A stretch of DNA of 64,000 nucleotides from VMDJ01 sp038144195 (GCA_038144195.1 JAYQNH010000002.1:62001-126000), one strand, 5' to 3'. Shown: positions 1 to 10,923, counted from the stretch's first letter. The notes: generated from the sequence alone by a model not told the origin. A program made the numbers and translations.

Positions 1-644
1 TGGCTGTAGGTTTAGCGATATGGGTGGAGACACAGAGTCAAGGTATTCTTAATAAAACAGAATTCCCTTTATGGTTAAAAATTATTTTTGGCGTACTGAT
101 TCTAGACTTACTAATCTACTTCCAGCATCGAGTATTCCACTCAATCCCAATCCTTTGGCAGCTACATAAAGTTCATCATGCAGATTTAGATTTTGACGTC
201 ACAACGGGGGTAAGATTTCATACGTTAGAAGTACTCTTATCAATGCTCATAAAAATGGCAGCTATTTATCTGCTCGGCCCGCCCGCTATTGCCGTACTAA
301 TTTTTGAAATCTTATTAAGCTCAACATCAATTTTTAACCACGGAAATATATATATACCGCCTCACATCGACAGAATAATAAGGTATGCCATTGTCACGCC
401 AGACATGCATCGCATCCATCACTCCAGTATTGAAGTTGAAACTAATTCAAACTTTGGTTTTTGCACATCAGTATGGGATAGGCTTTTTAAAACCTACACA
501 CCCAGCCCTCAGCAGGGGCAAGTCAACATGAATATAGGCATCTTAGAAACTCAACTAGGACATGAAACCAATAATTTGGTAAAAATGTTGTTAATGCCAT
601 TTCGCAAGAACAGCACTACGTTGAAAAAAAGAAATTGGCAATAA
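1..644 (+). CDS. Fatty acid hydroxylase / sterol desaturase family protein, 5' end outside window
   Basis: Membrane-bound non-haem di-iron hydroxylase family. The histidine clusters are visible: HRVFH, then HKVHH, then HRIHH near the C terminus, in the order and spacing used to bind the di-iron centre. Hydrophobic segments lie between them, as expected for an integral membrane enzyme. The substrate (sterol, fatty acid, carotenoid or other lipid) cannot be told from sequence. The reading frame is open from base 3, so the true start lies upstream of the window; the GTG at 24 is only an internal candidate. The gene is clearly richer in A and T than the housekeeping genes further right. It ends with TAA at 642-644. 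Confidence 0.8.
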   Translation, partial: AVGLAIWVETQSQGILNKTEFPLWLKIIFGVLILDLLIYFQHRVFHSIPILWQLHKVHHADLDFDVTTGVRFHTLEVLLSMLIKMAAIYLLGPPAIAVLIFEILLSSTSIFNHGNIYIPPHIDRIIRYAIVTPDMHRIHHSSIEVETNSNFGFCTSVWDRLFKTYTPSPQQGQVNMNIGILETQLGHETNNLVKMLLMPFRKNSTTLKKRNWQ

Positions 645-959
645 CACCAAATCGAAATGAGTAACCTGAAAGACTTTCAAAGCATACTTTTAATGGTCAC
701 CATATTGGTGCGTAGAATATAGTCTCGCACTACTTTAGTGCGCATTGACCTTAAAAAATCTACCCCCTTACCTTTATACTTCGCTATTTGAAAGCATTCC
801 AAATAGCAACAGCCACTCTTTTCCTTCAATTCAAAAGACACCTAACCCTAAGCTTATCTTCCATTCTAAATAATTGTATGCCTATAGATTTTCAAACCAA
901 GCTGGCATGTAGCTTGCTTGTTTTGTTCTTACTTTTATTTGAAAAGGATCTAATTTGAA
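645..959. other. AT-rich intergenic region with one hairpin
   Basis: No open frame of coding character is seen between the hydroxylase and the cyanase. A perfect 7-bp inverted repeat (CGCACTA, loop CTT, TAGTGCG) sits at 726-742. It has no T-run directly after it, so it is not a clear intrinsic terminator. The stretch before the cyanase holds AAAGGA about a dozen bases ahead of its ATG. No promoter is called with confidence. Confidence 0.5.
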
Positions 960-1399
960 ATGAATAAAACTGAGATGAAAAAAATAATTCTTGATGCGAA
1001 AAAAGCTAAAGATATTAGTTGGGAACAGCTTTCTAAGCATGTTTGTCTATCACCTGTTTTTGTTGTCTCCGCATGTATGGGCATGAACCATCTTGAAAAA
1101 GATAATGCCGATAAATTAGCTTTTGCATTAGGCTTAGACGCATCTATATCTAATGCACTACAAGAGTTCCCTAATAAGAAATGGGATCAAATTGTGCCTA
1201 CGGATCCGGTTTTATATAGGTTTTACGAAATGACTGGAGTGTACGGCGAGACCATGAAAGAACTGATTCACGAGAAATTTGGCGATGGAATTATGTTGCG
1301 ATCGATTTCTCAATGGAAATTGATAAAGAAGAAAATCCAGCTGGGGATAGGGTAGTAATCACTCTTAATGGTAAGTTTTTACCTTATAAATCTTGGTAG
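960..1399 (+). CDS. cynS: Cyanate hydratase (cyanase), frameshifted near the active-site serine
   Basis: Cyanase converts cyanate and bicarbonate to carbamate and CO2, and then ammonia forms. The N-terminal helical DNA-binding-like domain and the catalytic core are recognisable: PTDPVLYRFYEM carries the catalytic Arg and Glu (Arg96 and Glu99 of the E. coli enzyme), and VHEKFGDGI aligns as IHEKFGDGI. The first frame runs off the family after GDGIM near 1292. Reading resumes one frame over with AIDFSMEID and ends in VITLNGKFLPYKSW, the expected C terminus, with TAG at 1397-1399. The break falls at the codon for the third catalytic residue (Ser122), where TCT appears reduced to TT. No cynT or cynR neighbour is present. 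The gene shares the AT-rich composition of the left arm. Loss of function or sequencing error cannot be separated here. Confidence 0.85.
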
Positions 1400-1415
1400 C
1401 CATTGTTATTAACAC

Positions 1416-4229
1416 TTATTGTGAATGTTTCATTGTGCAATCTGAGTAGAATGTCAACAACTTAATTAACGCATTTACAATCACGCGTACGGCATCGAGT
1501 CGTACGCGGGTATCGCGCAAATGAATGCCTAACAGTTCACGACGAGCGCTGATCTGCTCGACCTCATCGGCACGCACGTTTGGATTCACCTCTGCCAAGC
1601 TCAACAGACGATTTAACTCCGCACTGAGCTCTTTCTCCATATGCTCAACCGCATCGGTCACAATTGACTGGCTTGCTTGCTCAGCAAATTCTTCAGCATG
1701 TTTAAACAAACACGAATCTTATCTGCTGACGACTTGATAATAGTTTCAGCGAGTTTTTTTATTTGGCGAGATATCAAACCGCGTAATGCTTCGTGCGGTA
1801 GTACTTCACTCAGATCATTACCTTTAATATCAAATAAAATGCGCTGACAACTCGGTGGCAAATAACGCTCAGCCTCTAATGCCGCCGGTGCCACACATTC
1901 GGTCATGAACAACATCTCAAGCATCACTGTGCCGGTTTTGTAGTCATCATGCTTGCACACCGTCACCGCGGCAGTTCCAAGCTCACTACTGGTCAGCAAC
2001 TCCATCGCACCGCGTACCATCGGGTGCTCCCAGGTTAGGAACTCACGGGCTTCATGGGTCAACGCATCATCACGTGTCCAGGTGACGGTCACACCATGAC
2101 TTGGCAAACCCGGGAAGCGATCTAAACGCATATTAGCGCCAGGACGCACCAGATCAGATTGACCACGACCACCTTGATGCGCCACACCGTAGGCATCCCA
2201 GAAGTTACGCATGTATTTCTTTAACTGCTTAGTGTGATCGCGTCTTGCCATATCAATCAGCAACTCAGCCGAGACCTCTTGGCGATGTGAATTCATCTCG
2301 AGTAAACGGTCACGGCCTGTTTCAAGCTCGGCATTGACCTGCTCAGTTTGCTTGCGACCTTTCATTACCAAGGCATCAACACCACCTTCGAGGGCTTGCG
2401 CTTTGCTCAACTCTTTCGCTAGGGCTTCTTGCTCTGCATCTGCAGCAGGACAGGTATGCTCAAACGCATTCAATGCCTCGTGGTACCAGCGGTACATCAC
2501 TTCACTGACCGAACCTTCAAAATATGGCACATGAATCTTAACTGTCTCAGTTTGACCAATACGGTCTAGACGACCGATACGCTGCTCCAACAAACCGGGT
2601 ACCGCAGGCAAATCAAACAGGATCAAATGGTGCGCGAACTGGAAGTTACGACCTTCTGAACCGATCTCAGAACAGATCAGTGCTTGTGAGCCTTCTTCCT
2701 TATCAGCAAAGAACACCGCAGCACGATCACGTTCGACGATCTCCATACCTTCGTGGAACATCGCCACATGGATCGCTTCTTTTTCTAATAAGTGCTCACG
2801 TAACTTAATAACGGTTGGCGCATGCGCGCAGATCACCAACACCTTTTCAGGCGCAAGCTCACGCAGCTTGGCAACCAACCATTCAACGCGCGTATCAATT
2901 TGTGGCCATTTACGCGGATAGTTTGTCTCGGGCGTAAAGTCGGTGAGGTGTTTGTTGTAATCCTTCGGCGCTTCTAAAGCGTAGCCAGTAACCTCACGAC
3001 CCGGAAAACCTTCGATCGCTTGGCGCGTATTACGGAACAAGATACGACCGGTACCGTGACGATCAACTAAGCTGTTCAATCAGGCCTTCACCTTCTTCCC
3101 AGTTATCTTTACCCAGCAATTGATCAACCAGCTTTTTATCGGCTGCACTGAGTTTTTCACCATCAAGTAGACGCGCAGCTAAATCTGCAATCGGCTGATA
3201 ATGTTTTTCTTCTTCGATAAATGCATCGTAGTCATGGAAACGCTGTGGATCGAGCAAACGTAATCGCGCGAAGTGACCCGCACGACCTAATTGTTCTGGC
3301 GTTGCGGTTAACAACAACACACTCGGTGTAACACCGGCTAAGGCTTCAATCAGCTCGTAGCTCAAGCTTGCCTCTTCAGGCGACCATTCAAGGTGGTGTG
3401 CTTCGTCAACAACCAGTAAATCCCAATCACCTTCCAGCGCGGCACGCGCAACAGTAGATGCACTAGTGAGGAACTCTAAGCTACACAAAATATGCTGTTC
3501 GGTTTGGAACGGATTGTCACCATCAGCCGCATTGAAACGCGCATCATCAAAGATAGAAAAGCGCAGATTGAAACGTCGCAGCATCTCAACGAGCCACTGA
3601 TACATCAACGCTTCAGGCACAACGATCAATGAACGATTCACGCGCTCGGTCATCATCATGCGATGCATGATCAATCCTGCCTCAATGGTCTTACCTAAAC
3701 CCACTTCGTCAGCCAGCAAAACACGTGGCGCAGGACGCGATGCAACTTCATGCGCGATATACAGCTGATGAGGAATCAGATCGACACGTGGTCCGTTCAA
3801 ACCAAAGGTTTTTGAACGCCAGTTTTCCGCGTTCTGTTGCCAAGTTTGATAGCGCAAGCTAAACCAAATATCCGGATCAATTCGACGTGCGAGCAACTTA
3901 TCTTGTGGGCGATTCAAACGCAGCTGATTGTTTAGCTCAGCTTCTGGCACCTCAAGTGCTTGTTCTTCGGCATCCTGGCAGTGATAGGTATACAAGCCCT
4001 CAGCTTCAACCACACGGATGACAAGCAAACGCTGACCTAGCTGATCTTCAAGGAAATCGCCTTCAGAGAACTCGACGCGGCTCAATGGCGCCGTGGCTTG
4101 GGCATAGCGACGCTTCTGGCCGCTCGCCGGGAATATCACCTCGATTTGGCGTGTTTCGATCTCAACGATGGTTCCCAAACCTAAATCGGGTTCTGCATCA
4201 CTTATCCAACGTTGTCCGAGCGTATACAC
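1416..4229 (-). CDS. rapA: RNA polymerase-associated ATPase RapA, two frameshifts
   Basis: RapA is a Swi2/Snf2-type ATPase that binds RNA polymerase and promotes its recycling. The N terminus TLGQRWISDAEPDLGLG matches the RapA Tudor-like start. The helicase core has the Walker A motif ADEVGLGKT and the DEAH box VVDEAHHL, then LLLTATPEQLG. The second helicase lobe includes CSEIGSEGRNFQFAHH and LEQRIGRLDRIGQ. Total length of about 935 residues fits the family (968 in E. coli). The frame breaks near 3070 (after LIEQL, resuming VDRHGTGR) and near 1700 (resuming FKHAEEFAEQA). Both joins give uninterrupted family sequence, so I treat the gene as whole. Its 3' end faces cynS with 16 bases between. 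Confidence 0.93.
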
Positions 4230-4301
4230 GGGCGATCCTCTGCAAAAAATACGCGCAATAGTTTACCGGAATGCGCCGAGGAGTACCTTGCGAGCTGAAA
4301 A

Positions 4302-5043
4302 CTAGCCTTTTGTCACGATCTGACGAATCACATGATCCGCAGCCGCCAATCCAAAACTTGCTGTTACCGTCATTGCCACGCCAAAGCCCGCACAGTTGAG
4401 AGAGCTATCCTGCTGGTTTTCACCGCTTGAGATTGGCGCACTGGCTCATCTGACCACACCGCATGAACACCAAAGCGGCGTTTAAGGTTGCTCGAAAAGC
4501 CATAGTCTTGGCGCAGCAGCTTGCGTGTTTTTGCCAACAAGGCATCTTGCTCTGTCCGATGGAGATCCGATACACGCACACGGGTGCAATTCACCTGTCC
4601 GCCGGCAGCACCAATCGTGATGATCGGCTGCTTTCGGCGCGAACAATGCGCAATCATCGCCGCTTTCACACGATAGTTATCAATTGCATCAATCACCCAA
4701 CCCTGATCAGTAAAAGTGATTCGATATTCTCTAGCGTGACAAAGTCATCAACCACATCAACATGCGCTTGCGGGTTAATCAGCTGAACGCGCTCAGCTAA
4801 CACATCAGCCTTTAATCGCCCCAAGGTGTTATCCAATGCGGGTAACTGGCGATTGATATTGGACTCAGCCACATGATCCGCATCAATTAATCGCAATCGT
4901 GCGATACCGGTGCGCGCCAGCGCCTCAACCACCCACGAGCCGACACCGCCAACGCCCACCACGGTGACAGAGGCATCACGTAAACGATCTGCACCCTCTT
5001 CACCCCAAAGGCGTTCGACACCTGAAAAGCGGCGCTCAGTCAT
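4302..5043 (-). CDS. tcdA: tRNA threonylcarbamoyladenosine dehydratase, two frameshifts
   Basis: TcdA (CsdL) is an E1-like ATP-dependent enzyme that cyclises t6A37 of tRNA to ct6A. The nucleotide-binding glycine motif GVGGVGSWVVEALARTG lies near residue 30, followed by NINRQ and a Rossmann-like core. Near 4695 the frame changes, so that NIESL continues as FTDQGWVIDAID; a run of five T read as four explains it. A second change near 4430 restores the C terminus, ending SFGLAAADHVIRQIVTKG with TAG at 4302-4304. The gene is divergent from mnmH with a 70-base gap, so both are tRNA-modification genes sharing a control region. Length of about 245 residues is near the family norm. Confidence 0.9.
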
Positions 5044-5113
5044 GATGGTTCTCTATAAACATAGGTCGCAATGATACACTTAGCGTTGATTTTAATGAGC
5101 TTACAAACCCTCT

Positions 5114-6263
5114 GTGCTGCACTTTGACCCCGACCTACCTGAAGTCGATGACCTACTTCAGCTATTTCTCAATGACACGCCTTTAATGGATGTACGCGCA
5201 CCCGTCGAATTTAACGAAGGGGCTTTCCCGGCGGCCAACAATATTCCTTTAATTAACGATGAAGAACGTCATGTCATCGGAAAAACTTACAAGGATCTCG
5301 GCCAAGATGAAGCGATCAAGCTTGGCGTAGAACTCGTTTCTGGCACCACAAAATCGGATCGTTTGGCGCAATGGCAGCAGTTCACCCAAACGCATCCGGA
5401 GGGCGTGCTCTACTGCTTCCGCGGCGGCATGCGATCTAAAGTCACCCAACAGTGGCTATTTGAAGAAACCGGTGTTCGTTACCCACGCGTAAAAGGTGGC
5501 TACAAAGTTCTGCGTCGTTTTTTGATCGATCAACTTGAAGCGATATCGCCAAAAGTAAAACCGGTCGTGATTGGCGGTCGAACCGGCGTTGGAAAAACTA
5601 AATTTCTACAATCCCTTACCCCGAACCTCGATTTAGAAGGTCTAGCTTGGCACCGAGGTTCAGCGTTTGGCAGCCATGCTACCCCTCAGCCAACACAGAT
5701 AGAATTCGAAAATAGACTCAGCATTGAGGTTCTCAAACTTTTCCATGGTGGAAATCCTTATTTTATCGCCGAGGACGAAAGTAGAAATATTGGTCATCGA
5801 CACATGCCAATGAGCTTTTTCGAGCCGTTTAGTTTGGCGCCGATTATCGTTTTAGATGAAACGGAAGAGCATCGAATTAATATTACACATCAGGAATACA
5901 TTATTGAGGCGCTGGCAGAGTTTGTAGAACTCCATGGTAAAGAAGCCGGATTTGAGGCTTGGGCCGCGAGCACTCACCGATAGTTTATTTAGAATTCGTA
6001 AGCGTTTAGGTGGTTTCAATTACGAAAAAATAAATAAACAATTACACGATGCGTTAAAACTTCATAAGACTCAAAACGATACGACGGCCCATCGCGCTTG
6101 GATCAAAAGTCTACTTATTGACTACTATGATTCAATGTACGAATACCAATTAAGTACAAAGTCTGATCGTATTGTATTTACTGGCAATCGTGATGATGTT
6201 CTAGAAAAAACTAGAAAAATTCCTACAAAATCCATCTTATTTAAATTAATTTTATATATTTAA
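5114..6263 (+). CDS. mnmH: tRNA 2-selenouridine synthase, frameshift near 5970
   Basis: MnmH (SelU) replaces sulfur by selenium at the wobble 2-thiouridine of some tRNAs, through a geranylated intermediate. The N-terminal rhodanese domain holds the catalytic cysteine in LYCFRGGMRSK at about residue 101. The P-loop GGRTGVGKT follows at about residues 154-162. After AWAAS the frame shifts and reading resumes as LTDSLFRIRKRLGG, continuing to YYDSMYEYQL, typical of the C-terminal domain. The start is a GTG at 5114 with only weak ribosome-binding sequence, so the exact start is uncertain. The C-terminal third is much more AT-rich than the first half. selD is not in the window. Confidence 0.9.
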
Positions 6264-6370
6264 AGTAAATTAAAAGTAGATACACTCTAAAAACTCTTTT
6301 TATTTTCTATTTTATTTGTTAGTTTATTAACAGGAATCCACTTCCTACATATACATTTAAGAGGATAAAT

Positions 6371-6788
6371 ATGTCTGATATCGCAAATCTATCAGCTGAA
6401 GAGTTGTTTGAATTAGCTAAAAAGAAACAAGCCGAAGAAATAGAACAAAAACGTGAAGCGGCTAAAAAAGAAATAGATGCCCTGCGCCAAAAGCGTCGTG
6501 ATCTAGTGGCTCAACACAAAAAAGATCTGGCGAAAATTGACTCAGAACTTTCAAGCCCTGACAGGTCGTAAAGCCTCTAAAGGTGGTTCGCGCGCTTCTC
6601 GTGGCAGCAATATCAGCAATATCGTTTTAGAGATTCTTGGCAGCGGCGGCCAGATGAGTACTAAAGATCTGCAAGCAGCGCTAGATGATCGCGGTATCCC
6701 AGCACCCAGCCTCGCCCAGACACTTGCCTACCTAAAGAAAAAGGGATCGATTTCATCCCCTGCTCGCTCGGTCTACCAAGCGGCTTAA
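6371..6788 (+). CDS. Small protein with N-terminal coiled coil, basic linker and winged-helix-like C terminus, frameshift near 6545
   Basis: The first about 60 residues are a highly charged helix (ELFELAKKKQAEEIEQKREA and on) that should form a coiled coil. Then comes a basic Gly/Ser linker (GRKASKGGSRASRGSN). The C terminus, from NISNIVLEILGSGGQMSTKD to LAYLKKKGSI, has the helix-turn-helix plus wing pattern of small DNA-binding domains. The two parts lie in different frames; removing one T from CTTT gives a smooth KIDSELQALTGRKAS. The ribosome binding site AAGAGGAT precedes ATG at 6371. The layout (oligomerisation helix, linker, DNA-binding end) resembles H-NS/MvaT-like nucleoid proteins in plan, but I do not recognise sequence homology, so no function is assigned. 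Confidence 0.65.
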
Positions 6789-6794
6789 AAATCA

Positions 6795-6819
6795 AAGCCC
6801 CGCATTGCAGGGTTTTTTT
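6795..6819. terminator. Intrinsic terminator between two converging genes
   Basis: CCCC-GCATTGC-A-GGG followed by seven T. The stem has a small bulge but is extended by an A-run on the left, so it may work in both directions for the plus-strand gene ending at 6788 and the DUF2970 gene ending at 6818. Confidence 0.6.
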
Positions 6820-7024
6820 ATGGCAGCGCCAAACTCATTACGAGCTTCACCACGCCATACACACCGGCAATAAAGAGTACAGTTATAAGCACGCCCACGG
6901 CAATAAAGTCACGCGCGCGACCTTGTTTAAAATCGCGCTCTCGTTTGGCGTTATTTTGAATCCCAGCAAAGGAAGCTAGAACGCTTCCTAAGGTCTGCAG
7001 AAAACTCAGTTTTTTCTTTGTCAT
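6818..7024 (-). CDS. DUF2970 family small membrane protein
   Basis: The 68-residue protein begins MTKKKLSFLQTLGSVLASF and carries the conserved GIQNNAKRERDF stretch of the DUF2970 family. One membrane segment follows at about residues 40-62 (FIAVGVLITVLFIAGVYGVV). Such proteins are usually encoded alone in Proteobacteria and have no known function. The gene is intact, and its stop codon lies in the T-run of the shared terminator. Confidence 0.8.
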   Translation of the reverse strand: MTKKKLSFLQTLGSVLASFAGIQNNAKRERDFKQGRARDFIAVGVLITVLFIAGVYGVVKLVMSLALP

Positions 7025-7080
7025 CTAACGCCCCTAAATGATGACTAAACACCGAGTGTACCCAAAGTTACTCTTTTAAC

Positions 7081-8030
7081 TCAATTAACGATTGACTCAT
7101 TTTCCATCGCCAAGTACACCTGATAGGCATTGCGGCGATGAGCGGCATCGTATGCAGGCATCGATTTATAGGTGCTCCAATCCTCTTCTTCAAAGGCAGA
7201 CTCAAAATCAACCATATCTTCAACTGCTTTACCCATCACCGAACGTAAATGAGCAACGTACTCTCGCGTCATCCGAACTGCTTGATTGGGTCTTGCGCAT
7301 GCGGGCCATGCCCCGGCACCAAAACCTTCAATCCATCTGTCTCGAGCTCTTTCAATTTCGAGAGCCACACTTTGGTATCGGCATCTCCGACTAAAAAGGC
7401 ACGCGACCTTCAAAAAATGATATCGCCTGAGAACAACACACCCTCTTCAGGGATAAACAAGGTCAAATCCCCATCTGAATGCGCACTACCCAGATAATTC
7501 ATCTCGAAGGTCAAATCACCCAAGCTAAAACGAGTTGCTTTGTCGATGATCTGATCCGGTGGTACCAGATAGGTTTGCTCATTTACCCAAGGTTCCAAAG
7601 ACATCATGCGATCATCCAGCAAATTGGCCGCCGTTTCTGAGCCTAAATAGGTATGAGCACCCACCGGCGCGATGATCTTGGCACCCGCTTCTTTGAAGAC
7701 TTGAAGACCATAGATATGATCCGCGTGGTAATGACTCACAACCATGTGCGTGATTGGCTTATCCGTAATTTCACGAATTTTTTGCAGCAACGTCCACGCA
7801 AGCGAAGGCGTACCTAACGCATCAAAAAGCACGACCCCATCGCTAGTCACCACAAAACCTGCGTTCGAGATAAAGCCTTCGTTCTCGGTCGCCATGCCAG
7901 CTTCGCCCTGAACGTAATACGCGTGCTCACTGACCTGTTGCACCGTCATTTTGGTGCCAATCGGTGGATACTTATCCGCCAATACAGGCAATGAGAAAAA
8001 GACTGACAAACAAACTGCTAAAAAACGCAT
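7081..8030 (-). CDS. Secreted metallo-beta-lactamase-fold hydrolase, three frame changes
   Basis: The N terminus MRFLAVCLSVFFSLPVLA is a cleavable Sec signal, so the enzyme acts in the periplasm. The zinc motif SHYHADH is at residues 99-105 and a second metal region, LGSAHSDGDLTLF, follows. After FSGDIIF the frame breaks three times between about 7415 and 7285: a T-run gained one base, the next T-run lost one, then one more change. Repaired, it reads EGRVPFLVGDADTKVW, then VLVPGHGP, a normal end of the fold. The C-terminal tail (YDAAHRRNAYQVYLAMENE) recalls MBL-fold proteins linked to quinoprotein or SoxH-like systems, but that is only a resemblance. The substrate is unknown. Confidence 0.85.
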
Positions 8031-8039
8031 CTCGACCTC

Positions 8040-8494
8040 TTAACGACGCGAACGGAAAAACGTGCGTAATAGCTCAGCACTTTCTTCCGCCAATACACCC
8101 CCCTCACACTCAGTCCGATGATTAAATCGCTGATCTGAAGGAAGTAAATCAAACACACTACCCGCCGCACCCGTACGTGGATCGCTGGCAGCAAAAACGA
8201 CTCGCCCTACTCGCGCGTGCACAATGGCACCAGCACACATAGGGCAAGGCTTACCGTGACATACAGCGTGGTATCGGTTAACCGGTAATTCTCAAGGTGT
8301 TTCCCGGCCGCCCTTAGGGCTTGTATCTCGGCATGTGCTGATGGGTCATGACTTTCAATTGGTCGATTGAAACCCTCGCCGACAATGTCCTCACCACGCA
8401 CCAATACCGCACCGACAGGCACCTCACCATGTGCTTCAGCTTGGCGCGCCAGCTCAGCGCGCGGGACATAAACATTTTCGTCGTTAGTGGTCAT
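8040..8494 (-). CDS. tadA: tRNA-specific adenosine deaminase, frameshifted
   Basis: TadA deaminates A34 to inosine in the tRNA-Arg anticodon and is essential in most bacteria. The zinc and catalytic motif HAE is at residues 54-56, and PCPMCAGA supplies the two cysteine ligands. These lie in different frames: after LYVTV the reading shifts to KPCPMCAGAIVHARVG near 8235, explained by AAA read as AA. Near the start, VYVPRAELARQ probably hides two more lost bases, since the family has a pattern like MSRALELARQ there. The gene reads toward the metallohydrolase, with 9 bases between them. Confidence 0.92.
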
Positions 8495-8603
8495 CTATTT
8501 TGAATTGGTTGATCAATATCAAGGCGGCATGCCGATACCGCTCGCTACTGTAGTAAACCTAAAGGCGAGTGACAGTCGTCATAACATAACAAGGAGCAAC
8601 ACC

Positions 8604-8905
8604 ATGCAAGGCGAAAAACACGATCTTCACCACGAGTTTCCTGAATTCAATGACGCGATCCATGAGTTGAAAATGACCGATAATCATTTCAGACGACTAA
8701 ACGACTCTTTAATGAAATATCACGAGCTAGATCACGAAGTGCATCGTAAAATGAAGAAACTGGCGCTTGAAAACACCAGCGACGATTACCTCGAGGTTTT
8801 CAGAAAAAAGCGCGGCTCAACCTCAAGGATCAATTGTTCGGCATGCTCAATGCACATGAGAGCATAACTCAATCCTGTGAAAAGGCAATCGGATTATTCG
8901 TCTGA
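8604..8905 (+). CDS. YdcH-like DUF465 family protein, 3' end frameshifted
   Basis: The start MQGEKHDLHHEFPEF is preceded by a perfect AAGGAG at 8591-8596, seven bases before ATG, which decides the start. The sequence FPEFNDAIHELKMTDNHFRR and LDHEVHRKMKKL matches the short DUF465/YdcH family (about 70-80 residues, all helical, function unknown). After FRKKR two extra bases (GG and CC runs) throw the frame; the restored end reads AQLKDQLFGMLNAHES, the usual family tail, and the frame then runs to a TGA at 8903-8905. It overlaps the converging gene by 12 bases. Confidence 0.75.
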
Positions 8906-9186
8906 AGGAGCTCTAAGCGAGCCTTTTATCGCATCTTTTGCGTCGAGCAACGGAAACATTTCTTGACGGTAAAGACAAAGTCTCGATAAATGCTTTGTGT
9001 TTCTCGCAATCACAAACGATCGCGCCACATGCGAAACGAGAAAGATGCTTTCATCTCTGATCGCATCAGCTTGATGACCTCTTTTTCAGAAAGACCATAG
9101 TCTTGATGAATCGCCTCAAACGGCGTCCGGTCTTCCCAAGCCATTTCAATGATGCGACTGATGTCGTGACTAGCAAGAACTGTCAT
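8894..9186 (-). CDS. TIGR03643-like small conserved protein, frameshift near 9015
   Basis: The reading from ATG at 9186 gives MTVLASHDISRIIEMAWEDR, then TPFEAIHQDYGLSEKEVIKL and FRMWRDR. This is the pattern of the TIGR03643 family, a small widespread protein of unknown role with a helix-turn-helix-like middle. The first frame stops after WRDRL. Adding one T to a T-run continues it as VIARNTKHLSRLCLY and ends at TAA 8894-8896. The total is about 97 residues. It converges on the DUF465 gene. No single long open frame exists here, so an automatic caller would miss it. Confidence 0.7.
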
Positions 9187-9279
9187 TTATTCACCATCAT
9201 TCCTTTTTTAATAAGAGATAGATAAATTAACCTTTAAAACTCAAAACTCACTAGCAGCCTTGTCTGAGACGGTAATGCC

Positions 9280-10858
9280 TTATTCCCACTCTATAGTCGC
9301 TGGCGGCTTGCTCGAAATATCGTAAGCAACGCGAGACACACCATGTACTTCATTGATGATGCGACGTGAGACTTCTTCTAGGAATTCGAATGGTAAATGC
9401 GCAAAGCTTGCAGTCATAAAGTCGATAGTACGAACAGCACGTAAAGTCACGACATATTCATATCGACGCGCATCACCGACGACACCAACTGATTTCACTG
9501 GCAAGAAAACCGTAAAGGCTTGACTAACTTCATCATATAGATTGGCATTACGCAGCTCTTCGATATAAATAGCATCCGCTTGACGAAGAATATCTGCGTA
9601 CTCTTTCTTAACCTCACCAAGGATACGCACACCCAAGCCAGGCCCTGGGAATGGATGACGATAGATCATGTCACTTGGCAAACCAAGCTCCACTCCCACC
9701 TTGCGCACTTCGTCTTTAAACAATTCACGCAATGGCTCAACGAGTTTGAGTTTCATGTAATCAGGCAGGCCGCCCACGTTATGGTGAGACTTAATCACGT
9801 GCGCTTTTCCTGAAGCTGCGCCTGCCGACTCGATCACGTCAGGATAGATTGTGCCCTGAGCGAGGAAGTCGACACCTTCGAGCTTATTCGCTTCTTCTTC
9901 AAAAATATCAACGAACAAGTTACCGATGATCTTACGTTTCTTTTCTGGATCAGCTTCACCAGCTAATGCCGATAAGAAACGATCTTCTGCATTCACACGG
10001 ATCACTTTGACACCCATGTGTTCTGCAAAGGTCGCCATCACCTGGTCGCCCTTCATTTAGACGCAACAAACCGTTATCCACAAAGATACAGGTCAGACGA
10101 TCACCGATTGCCTTATGCAGCAAAGCCGCCACAACTGACGAATCTACGCCACCTGACAAGCCCAACACCACCTTGCCATCACCAACTTGCTCCTGCATTT
10201 GAGCAATGCTGTCGTTGATAATGTTGTTTGATTCCACAATGCGTCACAGCCACAGATATCGCGCACGAAACGCTCGAGAATACGACCGCCCTGCTTAGTA
10301 TGGGTAACTTCTGGGTGGAACTGAATGCCGTAGTAGTTACGCGCCTCATCGGCCATACCCGCTAATGGTGCGTTATCGGTGCTACAAATTTTGACAAAGT
10401 TCTCAGGTAGCTCAGCGACGCGGTCACCATGACTCATCCACACATCCAACATGCCGTAGCCTTCGACTGTTGTGTGATCTTCAATATCTTTTAACAACTT
10501 TAGAATGGTTATGAGCACGAACCTGCGCGTAGCCATATTCATGTTTATCTGAGTTCTCAACACGACCACCGAGCTGTTGTGCCATCGTCTGCATGCCGTA
10601 ACAAATACCCAGTACAGGCACACCCAAATCAAACACAATTTGAGGCGCACGCGGTGTGTCATCACCAGTTACCGTTTCTGGACCACCACTTAAGATGATG
10701 CCGCGTGGATTTTGTAATTTGATCTGCTCTTCACAGTTATCGTAGGGCCAGATCTCACAATACACACCGATCTCACGCACACGTCGCGCAATCAGTTGAG
10801 TGTATTGCGATCCGAAATCGATGATGAGAACGCGATGAGCATGAATATCATTTGTCAT
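9280..10858 (-). CDS. guaA: GMP synthase (glutamine-hydrolysing), three frameshifts
   Basis: GuaA converts XMP to GMP using glutamine. The class I amidotransferase domain shows LSGGPETV, the catalytic cysteine in GICYGMQTMAQQLGG and the histidine in QFHPEVTHT. The ATP pyrophosphatase domain has LGLSGGVDSSV. The dimerisation domain ends in the invariant SKPPATIEWE. Frame changes lie near 10500, 10240 (GGG read as GG before GAA) and 10055 (GG read as GGG in NEGDQV). Each join restores family sequence, and the full length is about 525 residues. It is downstream of guaB on the same strand, as in many Proteobacteria, with a terminator between. As an essential purine gene it is a strong argument that the breaks are artefacts. 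Confidence 0.95.
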
Positions 10859-10880
10859 GGTGTGAACTTAACTTAAAACT

Positions 10881-10923
10881 ATAAATAAAAAGGCGCAGGT
10901 CGTAGAACTACAACAACTGCGCC
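10881..10923 (-). terminator. Terminator or attenuator between guaB and guaA
   Basis: Read on the minus strand, GGCGCAG pairs with CTGCGCC, and an inner GTTGTAG pairs with CTACGAC around a TT loop. The stem is followed by TTTTTATTTAT. It lies between guaB and guaA, so guaA would be expressed by read-through or its own promoter. Confidence 0.8.
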
